61,690 bases of DNA from Tepidiphilus margaritifer DSM 15129 (GCF_000425565.1 NZ_AUDR01000019.1:12996-74685), one strand, 5' to 3'; shown: positions 30,301 to 40,557, counted from the stretch's first letter. The notes: generated by a model not told the origin, from the sequence alone. Numbers and translations are program-made.

Positions 30301-31692
30301 CTAGCACTGTTCATCGCCCGGGATCGCGTAGCCTTCGGCGCGGTAGCGCTGCAGCTTGTAGCGCAGCGTGCGCTCGGAGATACCGAGCCGCTCCACCGCG
30401 CGCTTGCGCGATCCGCCCACTTCACGCAGCACGCGCAGAATGTGCTCACGCTCGCGCTCGCGCACCGTCTGGGCGCTGGCTTCTTCGTGCGCCACGGGAG
30501 CGGAGTGCGACGCCGCGCCAGGCGCATTCGCCGGTTCTTGCGCTGCTTTGGCGGGCGAGCCCGCCTGGGCAGGCAGACAGGCGGTGAGCGCGGTGGCGTC
30601 GATCACGCTGCCGGGAGCGAGGATGAGGGCGCGCTGCAAGGTGTTCTCCAGTTCGCGGACGTTGCCGGGCCAATCGTATTGCAGCAAGATCCGTGCCGCC
30701 TCGTCGGTGAGCGTGGCGCCGTTTTTGCCGAAACGTGCGCCGTGCACGGCGAGGAAGCGCTGCGCGAGCGGCAGGATGTCGCCGGGGCGTTCGCGCAGCG
30801 GCGGAATGCGCAAGGGGAAGACAGCCAGGCGATAGTAAAGGTCTTGGCGGAAGCGCCCGGCGGCGACTTCCGCGGGCAGGTCGCGGTTGGTGGTGGCGAC
30901 GATGCGCACGTCGAGGGGAATCGGTTTGCGGCCGCCGAGGCGCTCGACTTCCTTTTCCTGGAGCACGCGCAGCAGTTTGGCCTGCAGTGCGAGCGGCATT
31001 TCGGAGATTTCGTCGAGCAGCAGCGTGCCGTGCTGCGCCTGCTCGAACTTGCCGGGCTGAGCGGTGCTCGCCCCGGTGAAGGCGCCTTTCTCGTGGCCGA
31101 AGAGGGTGGCTTCGAGCAGGTGTTCGGGGATGGCGGCGCAGTTGATGGCCACGAACGGCCCGTCGTGCCGCGGCGAGTGGCGGTGCAGGAAGCGGGCATA
31201 GACTTCCTTGCCCACGCCCGATTCGCCTTCGAGGAGCACGGTGGCGTCGGTCTGGGCCACGCGCTCGGCCAGTTGCAGCAGCTGGCGGCTGGCGGGGTCG
31301 GCGGCGACAAGTTCGTCGTCTCCGCCGGGCTGGGCGTACTTGCGCACGAGGGAAAGGAGCGCCGCCGGTTCGAAGGGCTTGAGGAGGAATTCGCAGGCGC
31401 CGCCGCGCATGGCGGCCACGGCGCTGGCGACGTCGCCATAGGCGGTCATGAGGGCCACCGGCAGCTGCGGCAGCCGCCAGCGCACGGCTTCCAGCACTTC
31501 GAGCCCGTTCATGGGCGACATTTTGAGGTCGGTGAGCACCATGGCCACCGCTTCGCGCTCGAGCACGGCGAGCGCTTCGGGGCCGGAGCCGACGGCGATG
31601 GGCCGGTAGCCGCCCACTTCCAGGGTGAGTGCGACGGCGTCGCGCAGGTTCGCGTCGTCCTCGACGATCAGGATCGGCAGCGGTTCGCTCAT
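30301..31692 (-). CDS. fleR: FleR/FlrC-type sigma-54 response regulator
   Basis: The 463-residue product has a receiver domain (about 1-120; acidic pair EDD near residue 11, phospho-acceptor Asp in VLTDLKM), an AAA domain with Walker A GESGVGKE, the sigma-54 contact GAFTGA in HEKGAFTGASTAQPG, Walker B TLLLDEISEMP, and a Fis-type HTH at the end (GSRKRAVERLGISERTLRYK). FleR/FlrC activates mid-class flagellar promoters with sigma-54; a matching promoter lies before fliK. It overlaps fleS by four bases. Confidence 0.93.
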   Translation of the reverse strand: MSEPLPILIVEDDANLRDAVALTLEVGGYRPIAVGSGPEALAVLEREAVAMVLTDLKMSPMNGLEVLEAVRWRLPQLPVALMTAYGDVASAVAAMRGGACEFLLKPFEPAALLSLVRKYAQPGGDDELVAADPASRQLLQLAERVAQTDATVLLEGESGVGKEVYARFLHRHSPRHDGPFVAINCAAIPEHLLEATLFGHEKGAFTGASTAQPGKFEQAQHGTLLLDEISEMPLALQAKLLRVLQEKEVERLGGRKPIPLDVRIVATTNRDLPAEVAAGRFRQDLYYRLAVFPLRIPPLRERPGDILPLAQRFLAVHGARFGKNGATLTDEAARILLQYDWPGNVRELENTLQRALILAPGSVIDATALTACLPAQAGSPAKAAQEPANAPGAASHSAPVAHEEASAQTVREREREHILRVLREVGGSRKRAVERLGISERTLRYKLQRYRAEGYAIPGDEQC

Positions 31693-32813
31693 GCGTCCTC
31701 CAGAGGCGGTGGGGAAAGCGGCAGCGTGAGCACGAAGCGGCTGCCCTCGCCGGGGCGGGAAAAGGCTTCGATGTCGCCGCCGTGCGCCCGCGCCACGCCG
31801 CGGGCGATCGCCAGCCCCAGCCCCGTGCCTTCGCTGCGGGTGGTGAAAAACGGCTCGAAAATGCGCTCGAGCGTGTCGGCGGCGATGCCGGGGCCGTCGT
31901 CGCTCACGATGAGACGCGCCCGGTCGCCTTGGCGTTCTCCTTCGAGGCGCACCGTGCCGCCTTCGGGGATGGCCTGCAGGGCGTTCTCCAGCAGGTTGGT
32001 GAGGGCGCCGGCGAGCGCCTTGGCATCCCCCTGGACCCAGGCACCGGCGAGCGGCTCCAACGCGCCCTCGAGCCGGGCGCGTTTGGCGGCGGCAAGCGGT
32101 TCGAGGGCGTGCAGCGTCTCGCGGGCAAGCGGCTCCAGGGCCACCGGTCCGCGTGCGCCGCCTTCACCGCGGGCGAAGAGCAGCATGTCGCCGATGAGCC
32201 GTTCGAGGTGGCGCAACCGTTCCTGCGCCCGCTCGGCGAGCTGGGCGCGGCGCTCGGGCGGCAGCTCGGCGGCGGCGAGATTGCCGACGTAGAGCATGGC
32301 GGCAGCCAGCGGCGTGCGCAACTGGTGCGCGAGCGCCGCCACCATCTCGCCCATGGCGGCGAGCCGCAGGTTGCGCTCCATCGCCTGGCGCAGGCGGTGC
32401 GCCTCGGTGACGTCGTGCAGCAGCAGCAACCGCCCGCCGTGCGCGGCGAGATCGGCCCGGGAGAGGTTGAGCCGGCGAACCGACCCGTCGGGCAAGGGCA
32501 ACTCTACTTCCTGCGGCGTATCGGTCGGCCGGAGCGTGGCGGCAAGCTCTGACCACGCGCGCCCTTCCGGCTCGAGGCCGGGCCACAGCGCCTTGGCCGC
32601 CCGGTTCGCCTGCACGACCCTATCGTTGGCATCGAGCACCAGCACCCCGGCCGGCAACGCTTGCAGCAGCACTTCCAACCGCTCGGAGAGCATCCGGGCG
32701 CGCGCCTGCAGCGCCTCGTAGGAGCGCGTGAGCGCGTCGGAGGCGCGGGCGAACTGCTCGAACGCAAGGGCGAGCTGCTCGGGCGTGAGCGAGGCGGCGG
32801 AATCGGCAGTCAT
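31689..32813 (-). CDS. fleS: FleS/FlrB-type sensor histidine kinase
   Basis: The 374-residue protein has no membrane helix. It has a PAS domain (about 65-150, GVLVLDANDRVVQANRAAKA), a HisKA domain with the phospho-His in MVAALAHQLRTPLAA, and a HATPase with N box LLENALQAIPEGG and G boxes DDGPGIA and GTGLGLAIARGV. It should phosphorylate the adjacent FleR. It is divergent from fliF; the 134-bp gap contains a GC hairpin followed by five T. Confidence 0.92.
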   Translation of the reverse strand: MTADSAASLTPEQLALAFEQFARASDALTRSYEALQARARMLSERLEVLLQALPAGVLVLDANDRVVQANRAAKALWPGLEPEGRAWSELAATLRPTDTPQEVELPLPDGSVRRLNLSRADLAAHGGRLLLLHDVTEAHRLRQAMERNLRLAAMGEMVAALAHQLRTPLAAAMLYVGNLAAAELPPERRAQLAERAQERLRHLERLIGDMLLFARGEGGARGPVALEPLARETLHALEPLAAAKRARLEGALEPLAGAWVQGDAKALAGALTNLLENALQAIPEGGTVRLEGERQGDRARLIVSDDGPGIAADTLERIFEPFFTTRSEGTGLGLAIARGVARAHGGDIEAFSRPGEGSRFVLTLPLSPPPLEDA

Positions 32814-32947
32814 GGTTTCTTACTATACGCGAAAGCGCCGGCGGCAGGAATTGCCGGCGGTTTTTGCCGTTATTTCCGCGACGGCTTGCCGCCCGACGCG
32901 CGATAATGCACCCTGAGACCGTTGCCCTCGAGGCAGGAGACGACATC

Positions 32948-34636
32948 ATGGCCGAGGCCGACACGACGCTGACCGCACCCTCCCCTGCGGCAACCCGCCT
33001 GCCGCCGGTACTGGCGAACCTGCTCGAGCGCGTCAAGGCGCTCACCCTGCAGCAAAAACTCGCCGCCGGCGCGGCGCTCGCCCTGGCGATCGCCCTCATC
33101 GTGGGGCTGTTGCTGTGGTCCAAGCCCGCCGACTATGCCGTGCTCTTCTCCAATCTGGACGAACGCGACGGCGGAGCGATCGTCACCACCCTGCAGCAGA
33201 TGAACGTGCCGTATCGTTTCTCCGACAACGGCAGCGCCATCCTCGTGCCCTCTTCCCAGGTGCACGACCTGCGCCTGCGGTTGGCGGCGCAGGGGCTGCC
33301 GCGCGGCGGCAACGTCGGTTTCGAGCTGATGGACAATCAAAAGCTGGGCATCACCCAGTTCGCCGAACAGATCAACTACCAGCGGGCGGTGGAAGGGGAA
33401 CTCGCGCGCACGATCCAGAACATCGGCGCGGTGTCGGCCGCGCGCGTGCATCTGGCCATTCCCAAGAAAACGGGCTTCCTGCGCGACAAGGAAAAGCCTT
33501 CCGCTTCCGTGATGGTCACGCTGCGCCCGGGGCGGGTGCTGGACGAAGCGCAGATCGCCGGCATCGTCCATCTCGTGAGCTCCAGCGTGCCCGAGCTCAC
33601 GCCCGATCGCGTCACCGTGGTCGACCAATCGGGCAATCTCCTCACCCGCTCGCCCGATCAAAACAAGGGGGACCTGGATGCCAAGCAGCTCGCTTTCATC
33701 CAGGAGCTGGAATCAGCCTACGTCCGGCGCGTCGAATCCATCCTCGAGCCCATCGTCGGGGCGGGCAACTTCAAGGCGCAAGTGGCCGTCGACGTCGACT
33801 TCAACCAGACGGAACTCACGAGCGAATCCTACCGTCCCAATCCGGCGCCGGATCAGGCGATCCGCAGCCAACGCATCGAGGAGCGCTACGGCGGCGACCA
33901 GGCACCGCAAGGTGTGCCGGGCGCGCTCACCAACCAGCCGCCGGTGCCCGCCACCGCGCCCATCACCACGCCGGAAGTCGGACAGGGGAGCACCGCTGCC
34001 GCCGCCGGTGGAGGCAAGCGCGAACGCACCGCCACGATCAACTATGAGCTCGACCGCACGATCCAACACACGAAGAAAGCCTTGGGCGACGTGCGCCGCC
34101 TCACGGTGGCCGTGGTCATCAACCAGAAAACCGAGACCACGCGCGAAGGGGTCAAGACCATCCCTTCGGACGAAGAGCTCGCCCAGCTGGAGAAACTGGT
34201 GCAGAATGCAGTGGGGCTCAACCCGACGCGCGGCGACAGCATCACCGTCTCCGGGGCGCTCTTCGCCGGCAAGATCGAAGAGCCGCCCGTGCCGTGGTGG
34301 AAACGCCTGTGGAGCGATCCGGTCATGGTCGAACTGGTCCGCGAAGGTTTGCGCTACCTGCTGCTGGCCGTGGCCCTGGTAATCGTCTATTTCGGCGTGA
34401 TCCGGCCGCTCGTGCGCACGGCGATCACCAAACCGGAGACGCCGCCCCGGGGTGCGCCGGAGGCTGCCGCCCTCGAGACCGAAGAAGAGGAAGGCGCGAT
34501 CGTACAGCTCGGAGGAGTCTCTCCTGCCGATCCGTTCGAACGCAAGATCGCCGAACTGCGCCGCATCGCCCAGAACGATCCGAAGCTGCTCGCCAACCTG
34601 ATCAAAGAGTGGCTCGGAGCCACGGAGAAACGCTGA
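32948..34636 (+). CDS. fliF: Flagellar MS-ring protein FliF
   Basis: The start at 32948 follows AGGAGACG; the frame is open upstream to 32864. The 562-residue product has membrane helices at about 38-58 and 455-475. The ring-building motifs between them include YAVLFSNLDERDGGAIVTTL, GNVGFELMDNQKLGITQFAE, INYQRAVEGELARTIQNIG and RVHLAIPKKTGFLRDKEKPS. The C-terminal tail that binds FliG reads AELRRIAQNDPKLLANLIKE. First gene of the fliFGHIJ run, one base before fliG. Confidence 0.96.
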   Translation: MAEADTTLTAPSPAATRLPPVLANLLERVKALTLQQKLAAGAALALAIALIVGLLLWSKPADYAVLFSNLDERDGGAIVTTLQQMNVPYRFSDNGSAILVPSSQVHDLRLRLAAQGLPRGGNVGFELMDNQKLGITQFAEQINYQRAVEGELARTIQNIGAVSAARVHLAIPKKTGFLRDKEKPSASVMVTLRPGRVLDEAQIAGIVHLVSSSVPELTPDRVTVVDQSGNLLTRSPDQNKGDLDAKQLAFIQELESAYVRRVESILEPIVGAGNFKAQVAVDVDFNQTELTSESYRPNPAPDQAIRSQRIEERYGGDQAPQGVPGALTNQPPVPATAPITTPEVGQGSTAAAAGGGKRERTATINYELDRTIQHTKKALGDVRRLTVAVVINQKTETTREGVKTIPSDEELAQLEKLVQNAVGLNPTRGDSITVSGALFAGKIEEPPVPWWKRLWSDPVMVELVREGLRYLLLAVALVIVYFGVIRPLVRTAITKPETPPRGAPEAAALETEEEEGAIVQLGGVSPADPFERKIAELRRIAQNDPKLLANLIKEWLGATEKR

Positions 34637-34637
34637 G

Positions 34638-35636
34638 ATGAGCGAAGATCCCGTCGAACGCGCCGCTTTGCTGCTGCTCTCGCTCGGCCCGGCCGAAGCG
34701 GCCGAAGTCTTGAAGAACCTCGGTCCCAAGGAAGTGCAGCGGCTGGGCACCACCATGGCCTCACTGCCGCCCAAACCACGCGAGGAAGTGGAAGAGGTAC
34801 TCGACGAGGCCATCCAATACGTGCAACGCGGCGCCCCGATCGAGCCCGATCCGGAAAAGATCCGCGAGATGCTCACCCAGGCGCTGGGGGACGACAAGGC
34901 GAGCCACATCATCGCCCGCATCATGCAAGGATCGGACACCGCCGCGATCGAGAGCCTGAAGTGGTTGGATGCTGCCACCGCAGCCGATCTCATCAAAAAC
35001 GAGCACCCGCAGATCATCGCCACCATCCTCGTTCATCTCGAATTCGACCAGGCGGCGGAAATCCTCAAGCACTTCCCCGAACGACTGCGCAACGAGGTGA
35101 TTCTGCGCATCGCCACCCTCGAAGGCGTCCAGCCACTGGCGCTCAAGGAACTCAACGAGGCACTGGGCAATCTCCTCGCCAATGCCGCCACGACCACCAA
35201 GAGCAAGGCCATGGGCGGCGTACGGCACGTGGCCGAGATCCTCAACTTCGCAGGCGCTCAGCTCGAGAACGAAGTCATCGAAGCGGTGCGCGAATACGAT
35301 CCAGATCTGGCGCAGAAGATTCTCGACGAAATGTTCGTCTTCGAGAACCTCATCGACATGGACGATCGCAGCCTGCAGACAGTCTTGCGCGAAGTACAGA
35401 GCGACCAGCTCGTCATCGCCCTCAAGGGGGCCTCCCAGCAGCTGCGCGAGAAAATCTTCAAGAATATGTCCCAGCGCGCCGCCGAGATGCTACGCGAGGA
35501 TCTGGAAGCCAAGGGGCCGGTGCGCCTATCCGAGGTCGAAACAGCGCAGAAGGAAATCCTCAAGATCGTGCGGCGTCTGGCCGAGGAAGGGCAGATCGTC
35601 CTGCCCGGCAAGGGCGGCGAAGAAGGATTCGTATGA
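34638..35636 (+). CDS. fliG: Flagellar motor switch protein FliG
   Basis: The 332-residue product has the N-terminal domain with AALLLLSLGPAEAAEVLKNL, the middle domain EHPQIIATILVHLEFDQAAE, and the C-terminal motor domain FENLIDMDDRSLQTVLREVQ with the charged ridge near 280-300 (QRAAEMLREDLEAKGPVRLS). It transmits torque and sets rotation direction with FliM/FliN. Confidence 0.96.
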   Translation: MSEDPVERAALLLLSLGPAEAAEVLKNLGPKEVQRLGTTMASLPPKPREEVEEVLDEAIQYVQRGAPIEPDPEKIREMLTQALGDDKASHIIARIMQGSDTAAIESLKWLDAATAADLIKNEHPQIIATILVHLEFDQAAEILKHFPERLRNEVILRIATLEGVQPLALKELNEALGNLLANAATTTKSKAMGGVRHVAEILNFAGAQLENEVIEAVREYDPDLAQKILDEMFVFENLIDMDDRSLQTVLREVQSDQLVIALKGASQQLREKIFKNMSQRAAEMLREDLEAKGPVRLSEVETAQKEILKIVRRLAEEGQIVLPGKGGEEGFV

Positions 35637-35653
35637 TCCAGGGAGCAGCGTGA

Positions 35654-36460
35654 GTGGCGATCGACCGTCATCAGGCCACCGGCCTCTACCGTCCTTGGCA
35701 GCCGCCTTCTTTCGACGAGGCGGAAAACCGCCGCGAGCCGCTGCCAGCCGGCGCAGAATCGGTGCGCCAGGGGGTGCAACTGCCCACGGTCGAGGAATTA
35801 GAATCTCTCTATGAACAGAGCCGCCGCGAAGGATTCACCGCCGGCCACGAGGAAGGGTACGCTGCCGGGCACGCCGAAGGTCTCGCCCAAGGGCAGGAAG
35901 AAGGCCGGCGCCAGGGCCATCAGGAAGGCTACGCCAAGGGTGAGGCCGAAGGGCGGGCCCGGGGAGAAGCCCAGGCCCGAGCGCAGCACGAGGCGCAATG
36001 GCAGCAGCGGCTGGCGCTGGCCGACTCCCTGATCGAAGGGCTGGAGCACCTGACGGAACGTACGCGCGAGGCTTTGGCGGAGGAGATCGCCGCGCTCGCC
36101 GTCGAAATCGCCCGCCAGGTGCTGCAGGACGAGCTGCGCACGTCGCCCGAACGCATCGTCTCCCTCGTACGCCGTTTGCTCGAAGAAGAGGGTGCACCGC
36201 ATCTCACGATCCGCCTCCACCCCGAGGATCTACCTTTGGTCCGCGAAGCGCTCGAAGCAGAACTCGCCAAGGGGGGACATCGGCTCGTCGCCGATGCCAC
36301 GATCGCGCGCGGCGGCTGTCTCGTCGAATCGGATTCCCACGTGATCGATGCCACCGTGCCCAACCGCTGGCGTCGCCTCGTCGCCCGCCTCTGGCCCCAA
36401 GGCGCGACCTGGGAAGAAGGCCCCGATGCTTCGGACGATACGCGAGAAGGTGCCCCATGA
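35654..36460 (+). CDS. fliH: Flagellar assembly protein FliH
   Basis: The 268-residue product has a GTG start at 35654. It has an N-terminal segment, then a long Gly/Glu repeat helix with GxxxG spacing ([38 protein letters not shown]) typical of FliH, and a C-terminal V/F-ATPase subunit E-like domain ([33 protein letters not shown]). FliH holds the FliI ATPase in an inactive dimer and docks it at the C-ring. It overlaps fliI by four bases. Confidence 0.93.
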   Translation: MAIDRHQATGLYRPWQPPSFDEAENRREPLPAGAESVRQGVQLPTVEELESLYEQSRREGFTAGHEEGYAAGHAEGLAQGQEEGRRQGHQEGYAKGEAEGRARGEAQARAQHEAQWQQRLALADSLIEGLEHLTERTREALAEEIAALAVEIARQVLQDELRTSPERIVSLVRRLLEEEGAPHLTIRLHPEDLPLVREALEAELAKGGHRLVADATIARGGCLVESDSHVIDATVPNRWRRLVARLWPQGATWEEGPDASDDTREGAP

Positions 36461-37857
36461 GCGATATCGACGATATCGTCCTCGACCCTTTGCAACGGCG
36501 CCTGCGCCTCTGGCGCGAGGAGCTGCGCCGCACGCCGGTGCTCACCCCGGCCGGGCGACTGGTGCGCATCAACGGCCTGGTGATGGAAGCCATGGGTCTC
36601 AAGCTGCCGCTGGGGGCGAGCTGCCGCATCGAGACCCCCACGGGCGGCAACGTGGAAGCGGAAGTGGTGGGTTTTCAGGGGGACAGGCTCTTTCTCATGC
36701 CCACGGAGGAGGTCTATGGCCTCGCCCCGGGAGCGCGAGTCCTGCCGCCCGAACCGCCGCCCATTCCGCTGCATGCCGACGAGATCCCCGAAGCCCCTTC
36801 GCCCGATCGCGCCAAACACCTCCCGGCCGGAGAAGCCCTGCTGGGGCGCGTGGTCGATGCCGCGGGGCGTCCGCTCGACGGCAAGGGGCCGCTTGCCGGC
36901 GCCACGCTGCGTCCGCTCTTCGCCCCGCCGATCAATCCGCTCGCCCGTACGCCCATCGACACGCCGCTCGACGTCGGCATCCGTGCGATCAATGCGCTGC
37001 TCACCGTCGGAAGGGGTCAGCGGTTGGGGCTTTTCGCCGGCTCGGGAGTGGGCAAGTCGGTGCTCATCGGCATGATGGCGCGCTTCACCGTGGCCGAGGT
37101 GATCGTCGTAGGGCTGATCGGCGAGCGCGGTCGGGAAGTGAAGGAATTCATCGAACAAAACCTCGGCCCCGAGGGGCTCGCGCGGGCCGTGGTGGTGGCG
37201 GCCCCTGCCGACGTGAGTCCCTTGCTGCGGCTACAAGGCGCGGCCTATGCCACGGCGATCGCCGAGCAGTTCCGCGACGAAGGGCGTCACGTACTCCTCA
37301 TCATGGATTCCCTCACCCGCTATGCCATGGCGCAGCGCGAGATCGCGCTCGCCGTGGGCGAGCCGCCGGTGACCAAGGGTTATCCCCCCTCGGTGTTCGC
37401 CCGCTTGCCCGCACTCGTCGAGCGAACCGGCAACGGCGCCGACGATCAGGGATCGATCACCGCCTTCTACACCGTGCTCACGGAAGGCGACGATCAGCAG
37501 GATCCGATCGCCGACGCCGCCCGCGCCATTCTCGACGGGCACTTCGTGCTCTCGCGGGCGCTCGCCGACAGCGGCCACTACCCGGCCATCGACATCGAAC
37601 AGTCGATCTCGCGCGTGATGCCCCAGGTGGTGAGCGAAGAGCACCTCGCGCTCGCGCGCCGTTTCAAGAAACTCTGGTCGCGCTACCAGCGCGCCCGGGA
37701 TCTCATCGCCGTGGGCGCCTATCAACCCGGCGCCGACCCGGAGCTCGACGAAGCGGTGCGACGCCAGCCGGCAATGGCCGCTTTCCTGCAGCAGGGCATG
37801 AACGAATCCGTGCCCTTTGCCGAGGCGCTCGACGGGCTGCGCCGCGTGCTCTCCTGA
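36457..37857 (+). CDS. fliI: Flagellum-specific ATPase FliI
   Basis: The start at 36457 is in the ATGA overlap with fliH. The 466-residue product has an F1-beta-like fold: Walker [14 protein letters not shown], Walker [21 protein letters not shown], and [20 protein letters not shown]. It supplies energy for flagellar protein export. fliJ starts 11 bases after the stop. Confidence 0.96.
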   Translation: MSDIDDIVLDPLQRRLRLWREELRRTPVLTPAGRLVRINGLVMEAMGLKLPLGASCRIETPTGGNVEAEVVGFQGDRLFLMPTEEVYGLAPGARVLPPEPPPIPLHADEIPEAPSPDRAKHLPAGEALLGRVVDAAGRPLDGKGPLAGATLRPLFAPPINPLARTPIDTPLDVGIRAINALLTVGRGQRLGLFAGSGVGKSVLIGMMARFTVAEVIVVGLIGERGREVKEFIEQNLGPEGLARAVVVAAPADVSPLLRLQGAAYATAIAEQFRDEGRHVLLIMDSLTRYAMAQREIALAVGEPPVTKGYPPSVFARLPALVERTGNGADDQGSITAFYTVLTEGDDQQDPIADAARAILDGHFVLSRALADSGHYPAIDIEQSISRVMPQVVSEEHLALARRFKKLWSRYQRARDLIAVGAYQPGADPELDEAVRRQPAMAAFLQQGMNESVPFAEALDGLRRVLS

Positions 37858-37868
37858 GCCCCGAGATC

Positions 37869-38327
37869 ATGGCCGAGAACCGCTTTCGCCTGTTGAAAGA
37901 GCTGGTCCAGCGCGAGGAAGACGAGGCCGCCGAACGCATGGGGGCGTGCACCCGCCGCCACCGTGAGGCCCAGGAGAAACTGGCCATGCTCGAACGCTTT
38001 CGCGACGAATACGAAGAAAGGCTGCGCCAGGCCCTGCGCGATGACGCCGCGCCCGAGCTGATCCTCAACCATCGCGGCTTTCTCGCCCGCCTCGACGATG
38101 CCCTGCTCCTGCAGCGCGAGGAAATCGTGCGCTTGGCACAGCGGCTGGAAGAAGCCCGCCGTGCCTGGCAAGCCGTGCGCACGCGGCGACGCGCCTTCGA
38201 AGTGCTGGAAGCGCGGGCCGACGCCGAAGCGCTCGCCCAAGCCCAGCGATTGGCGCAAAAGATGCTGGACGAACATGCGTCCCAGAAATACCTGCGCCGC
38301 AGCCGGGAAGAAACGGACGAGCGGTGA
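37869..38327 (+). CDS. fliJ: Flagellar export protein FliJ
   Basis: The start at 37869 is chosen because MAENRFRLLKELVQREEDEA fits the family; the frame is open far upstream. The 152-residue product is a single long coiled coil (LAQRLEEARRAWQAVRTRRR, FEVLEARADAEALAQAQRLA). FliJ links FliI to the FlhA export gate. Last gene before the sigma-54 promoter. Confidence 0.9.
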   Translation: MAENRFRLLKELVQREEDEAAERMGACTRRHREAQEKLAMLERFRDEYEERLRQALRDDAAPELILNHRGFLARLDDALLLQREEIVRLAQRLEEARRAWQAVRTRRRAFEVLEARADAEALAQAQRLAQKMLDEHASQKYLRRSREETDER

Positions 38328-38336
38328 GCCGAAAAG

Positions 38337-38353
38337 TTGGCATCTTTATTGCT
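38337..38353 (+). promoter_or_regulatory. Sigma-54 promoter of fliK-fliLMN
   Basis: TTGGCATCTTTATTGCT has GG and GC exactly ten bases apart, as in the -24/-12 consensus TGGCAC-N5-TTGC. It lies 34 bases before fliK and would be the target of FleR. Confidence 0.85.
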
Positions 38354-38386
38354 AATTTCTGGTGACCCTTTCCTTGCGAGGCTGCC

Positions 38387-39871
38387 ATGAACCTGCAAAC
38401 CGTCGCCTCCTCCCGCCCCGATCCGGTACTTGGGGTGAATGCTTCGGCCAACACGCCGGACCCATCCAGCGCGGCATCTTCCGACACCTTCGCCCGAATC
38501 CTCGATCGGCGCGTCAATGACACGCAAGGCGCCTCGTCATCGGTCACGCCGCCGGATGCCCAAACCAGCCACAACACGCAAGCGAATCCGGCCAATGCGG
38601 CACCCTCCGCGCCCCAGGGCAAAAATGGCGACACCCCGGACACCCCGCCTCCCTCCCCAGGCAATGTGAAAAAGGACGCTGTCGAACCGGCTTCGACGGA
38701 CGAATCCGCTGCCAAAAAAGCGGACAAACCGCAAGAGAACACAACGGCGGCAGAAGTTGCCGTCTCCCCCGATGCCGCGGCAGCCCTTGCCGCAGCCGCC
38801 CTGCCGGCGGTCACTGGGGCGATGCCACAGGTATCGCCCGAGGGCACGTCCACGCCGCGTCCGACCAACCCTGCCGATTCGGCGCAAACGGCCGCCCTGG
38901 CGAAAGCTCCCCTGCCCTCGGCCAATGCCCTGCCAGTCGCTGCTGGCAGCGACGGATCGGCTGCTGCGGTGCAAACGCCAGTGCGCGATTTCCCGACCCA
39001 GGCTGCAGCCACGCCTGCAGCCGCCGAGAGCGCCGCCGTACCAGGATCCCCTCGAGCGATCCTGCAGGCCGCACTCGAGAAACTCAACGTATCGAACCCA
39101 AGCGGGCGGCAGAATGCCGGTCCACAGGATACGGAATCCCAAACTTTGCTCGCCGATACCGCAGTGACACCCCAGGAACCTGCCGGTGGAAAGCATGGCC
39201 ACTCCGTTTCCGCCCTCGAGTCCGCGATTTCCCAGAAGGACACCGAACCAGATTCCGGCAAAAACGTTTCTCCCGACATCAAACCTCACGAGCAGGATGA
39301 CGCCGATACCCGCCTCTCCCTAGCCCAAACCAACGTCGAACCGACATCCTCCTCGGCTGGAACTGTCACGCGCACCGACGGCTTCGTCGCCCATCCTTCC
39401 GCGTCGACGCACACTCCGGCCCCCTCCCCCACCGTACTCACCGTCCACACCCCACCGGCAGACGTGGAGCGCTGGGCAAGCGAAACCACGCAACGCCTCG
39501 TCTGGGTGGCCGGTCACGGTGAGACCAAAGCCGAATTGCAGCTCACGCCCCCTTCGCTCGGCAAGCTCGAAGTCACCTTGCAGCTCAACAACGATCAGCT
39601 CACCGCCCATTTCGTCGCGGCCAGCCAGGCGGCGCGCGATGCCCTCGAACACGCCCTGCCGCAGCTGCGCGAACAGCTCGCCCAATCCGGTCTGTCACTG
39701 GGTCAGACGAGCGTGAGTACGGGAGGAGGCGACTCGAATCCGCAATCGCAGGAAGACCCTGCCTCCGGCCGCACTGTACCTGGCCCGACCTCACGCACGA
39801 GTGCAAATTCCGCCCCCCTTCCCCTGCAGAGCACGCGCACCGGTTCCAGCCTGATCGATCACTACGCCTGA
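38387..39871 (+). CDS. fliK: Flagellar hook-length control protein FliK
   Basis: The 494-residue product has a long, low-complexity Ala/Pro/Thr/Asp N-terminal ruler (about 1-360) and a C-terminal Flg_hook domain (TKAELQLTPPSLGKLEVTLQ, LNNDQLTAHFVAASQAARDA, LEHALPQLREQLAQSGLSLG) that switches export specificity through FlhB. It is the first gene after the sigma-54 promoter. The signature PxxLGxLxVxL is intact. Confidence 0.93.
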   Translation: MNLQTVASSRPDPVLGVNASANTPDPSSAASSDTFARILDRRVNDTQGASSSVTPPDAQTSHNTQANPANAAPSAPQGKNGDTPDTPPPSPGNVKKDAVEPASTDESAAKKADKPQENTTAAEVAVSPDAAAALAAAALPAVTGAMPQVSPEGTSTPRPTNPADSAQTAALAKAPLPSANALPVAAGSDGSAAAVQTPVRDFPTQAAATPAAAESAAVPGSPRAILQAALEKLNVSNPSGRQNAGPQDTESQTLLADTAVTPQEPAGGKHGHSVSALESAISQKDTEPDSGKNVSPDIKPHEQDDADTRLSLAQTNVEPTSSSAGTVTRTDGFVAHPSASTHTPAPSPTVLTVHTPPADVERWASETTQRLVWVAGHGETKAELQLTPPSLGKLEVTLQLNNDQLTAHFVAASQAARDALEHALPQLREQLAQSGLSLGQTSVSTGGGDSNPQSQEDPASGRTVPGPTSRTSANSAPLPLQSTRTGSSLIDHYA

Positions 39872-39966
39872 ACGGGAATTACGCCGGGGAAGGGGCGCTT
39901 TTCCGCCTTCGGTGGGGGATAATGTTTCGCTATCCTGTCTCTTGACGATGGCAAGCGAGAAGATCC

Positions 39967-40557
39967 ATGGCCAAACCGGAAGAAAAACCCGACACCGAAG
40001 CGTCCGAACCCACCCCTGCCGTGAGCAAGAAGGTCAAGCTGCTCATCCTCCTGCTCATCGTTCTCTTGGGGCTTTCCTTGGCCGCCGTGGGAGCACTCAC
40101 CCTATTGCTCATCAAACAGCGCGCGAGCGCTTCGAGCGAAAGTGACACCGCAGCCCACGCCGGAGCCAACACACAGCCCGCTAGCCCGCCCCCAGTGGTG
40201 GTCAACCCCAATGCACCGCCCGTTTTCGTCACCCTCGACCCCTTCGTCGTCAACCTCGCGCCCGGTGAGGGTGAACGTTACCTGCAGACCATCATCGTCC
40301 TGCGGATCGCAGACCCCAAGTTCGAACCCATCCTCAAGCAATATCTTCCGGAAGTACAGCACCGCATCAACCTGCTCTTGTCGAGTAAGCTTCCCTCCGA
40401 GCTCGTCACCCCCCAAGGGAGAGAACAGCTCGCACGCGAGCTCACCGACGAGATCAACCGCGTGCTCGGCTACCCGCCCCAGCCGCGCGACCAGCAACCA
40501 GTCGGCCCGAGCGGACCGGTACAGGCCGTGCTCTTTCGTTCCTTCATCATCCAGTAG
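39967..40557 (+). CDS. fliL: Flagellar basal body protein FliL
   Basis: The 196-residue product has one N-terminal membrane helix (about 22-48, VKLLILLLIVLLGLSLAAVG), a low-complexity linker and the periplasmic FliL domain (PPVFVTLDPFVVNLAPGEGE, RYLQTIIVLRIADPKFEPIL, INLLLSSKLPSELVTPQGRE). It supports stators and motor stability. GCGAGAAG precedes the ATG. It lies 95 bp after fliK and 18 before fliM. Confidence 0.95.
   Translation: MAKPEEKPDTEASEPTPAVSKKVKLLILLLIVLLGLSLAAVGALTLLLIKQRASASSESDTAAHAGANTQPASPPPVVVNPNAPPVFVTLDPFVVNLAPGEGERYLQTIIVLRIADPKFEPILKQYLPEVQHRINLLLSSKLPSELVTPQGREQLARELTDEINRVLGYPPQPRDQQPVGPSGPVQAVLFRSFIIQ

Noticed and set aside
30442-32292. 616-codon plus-strand frame opposite fleR-fleS
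   Set aside because: The minus strand encodes clear kinase and regulator motifs; the long antisense frame reflects third-position GC bias.
32835-32875. Terminator or sigma-54 promoter in the fleS-fliF gap
   Set aside because: GCCGGC repeats followed by TTTTT can pair, but no upstream plus-strand gene exists, and the GG-GC spacing does not fit sigma-54 at any register I tried.
35998-38327. N-terminal extensions of fliI and fliJ reading through the previous genes
   Set aside because: Family N-termini and ATGA or short-gap junctions place the starts at 36457 and 37869.
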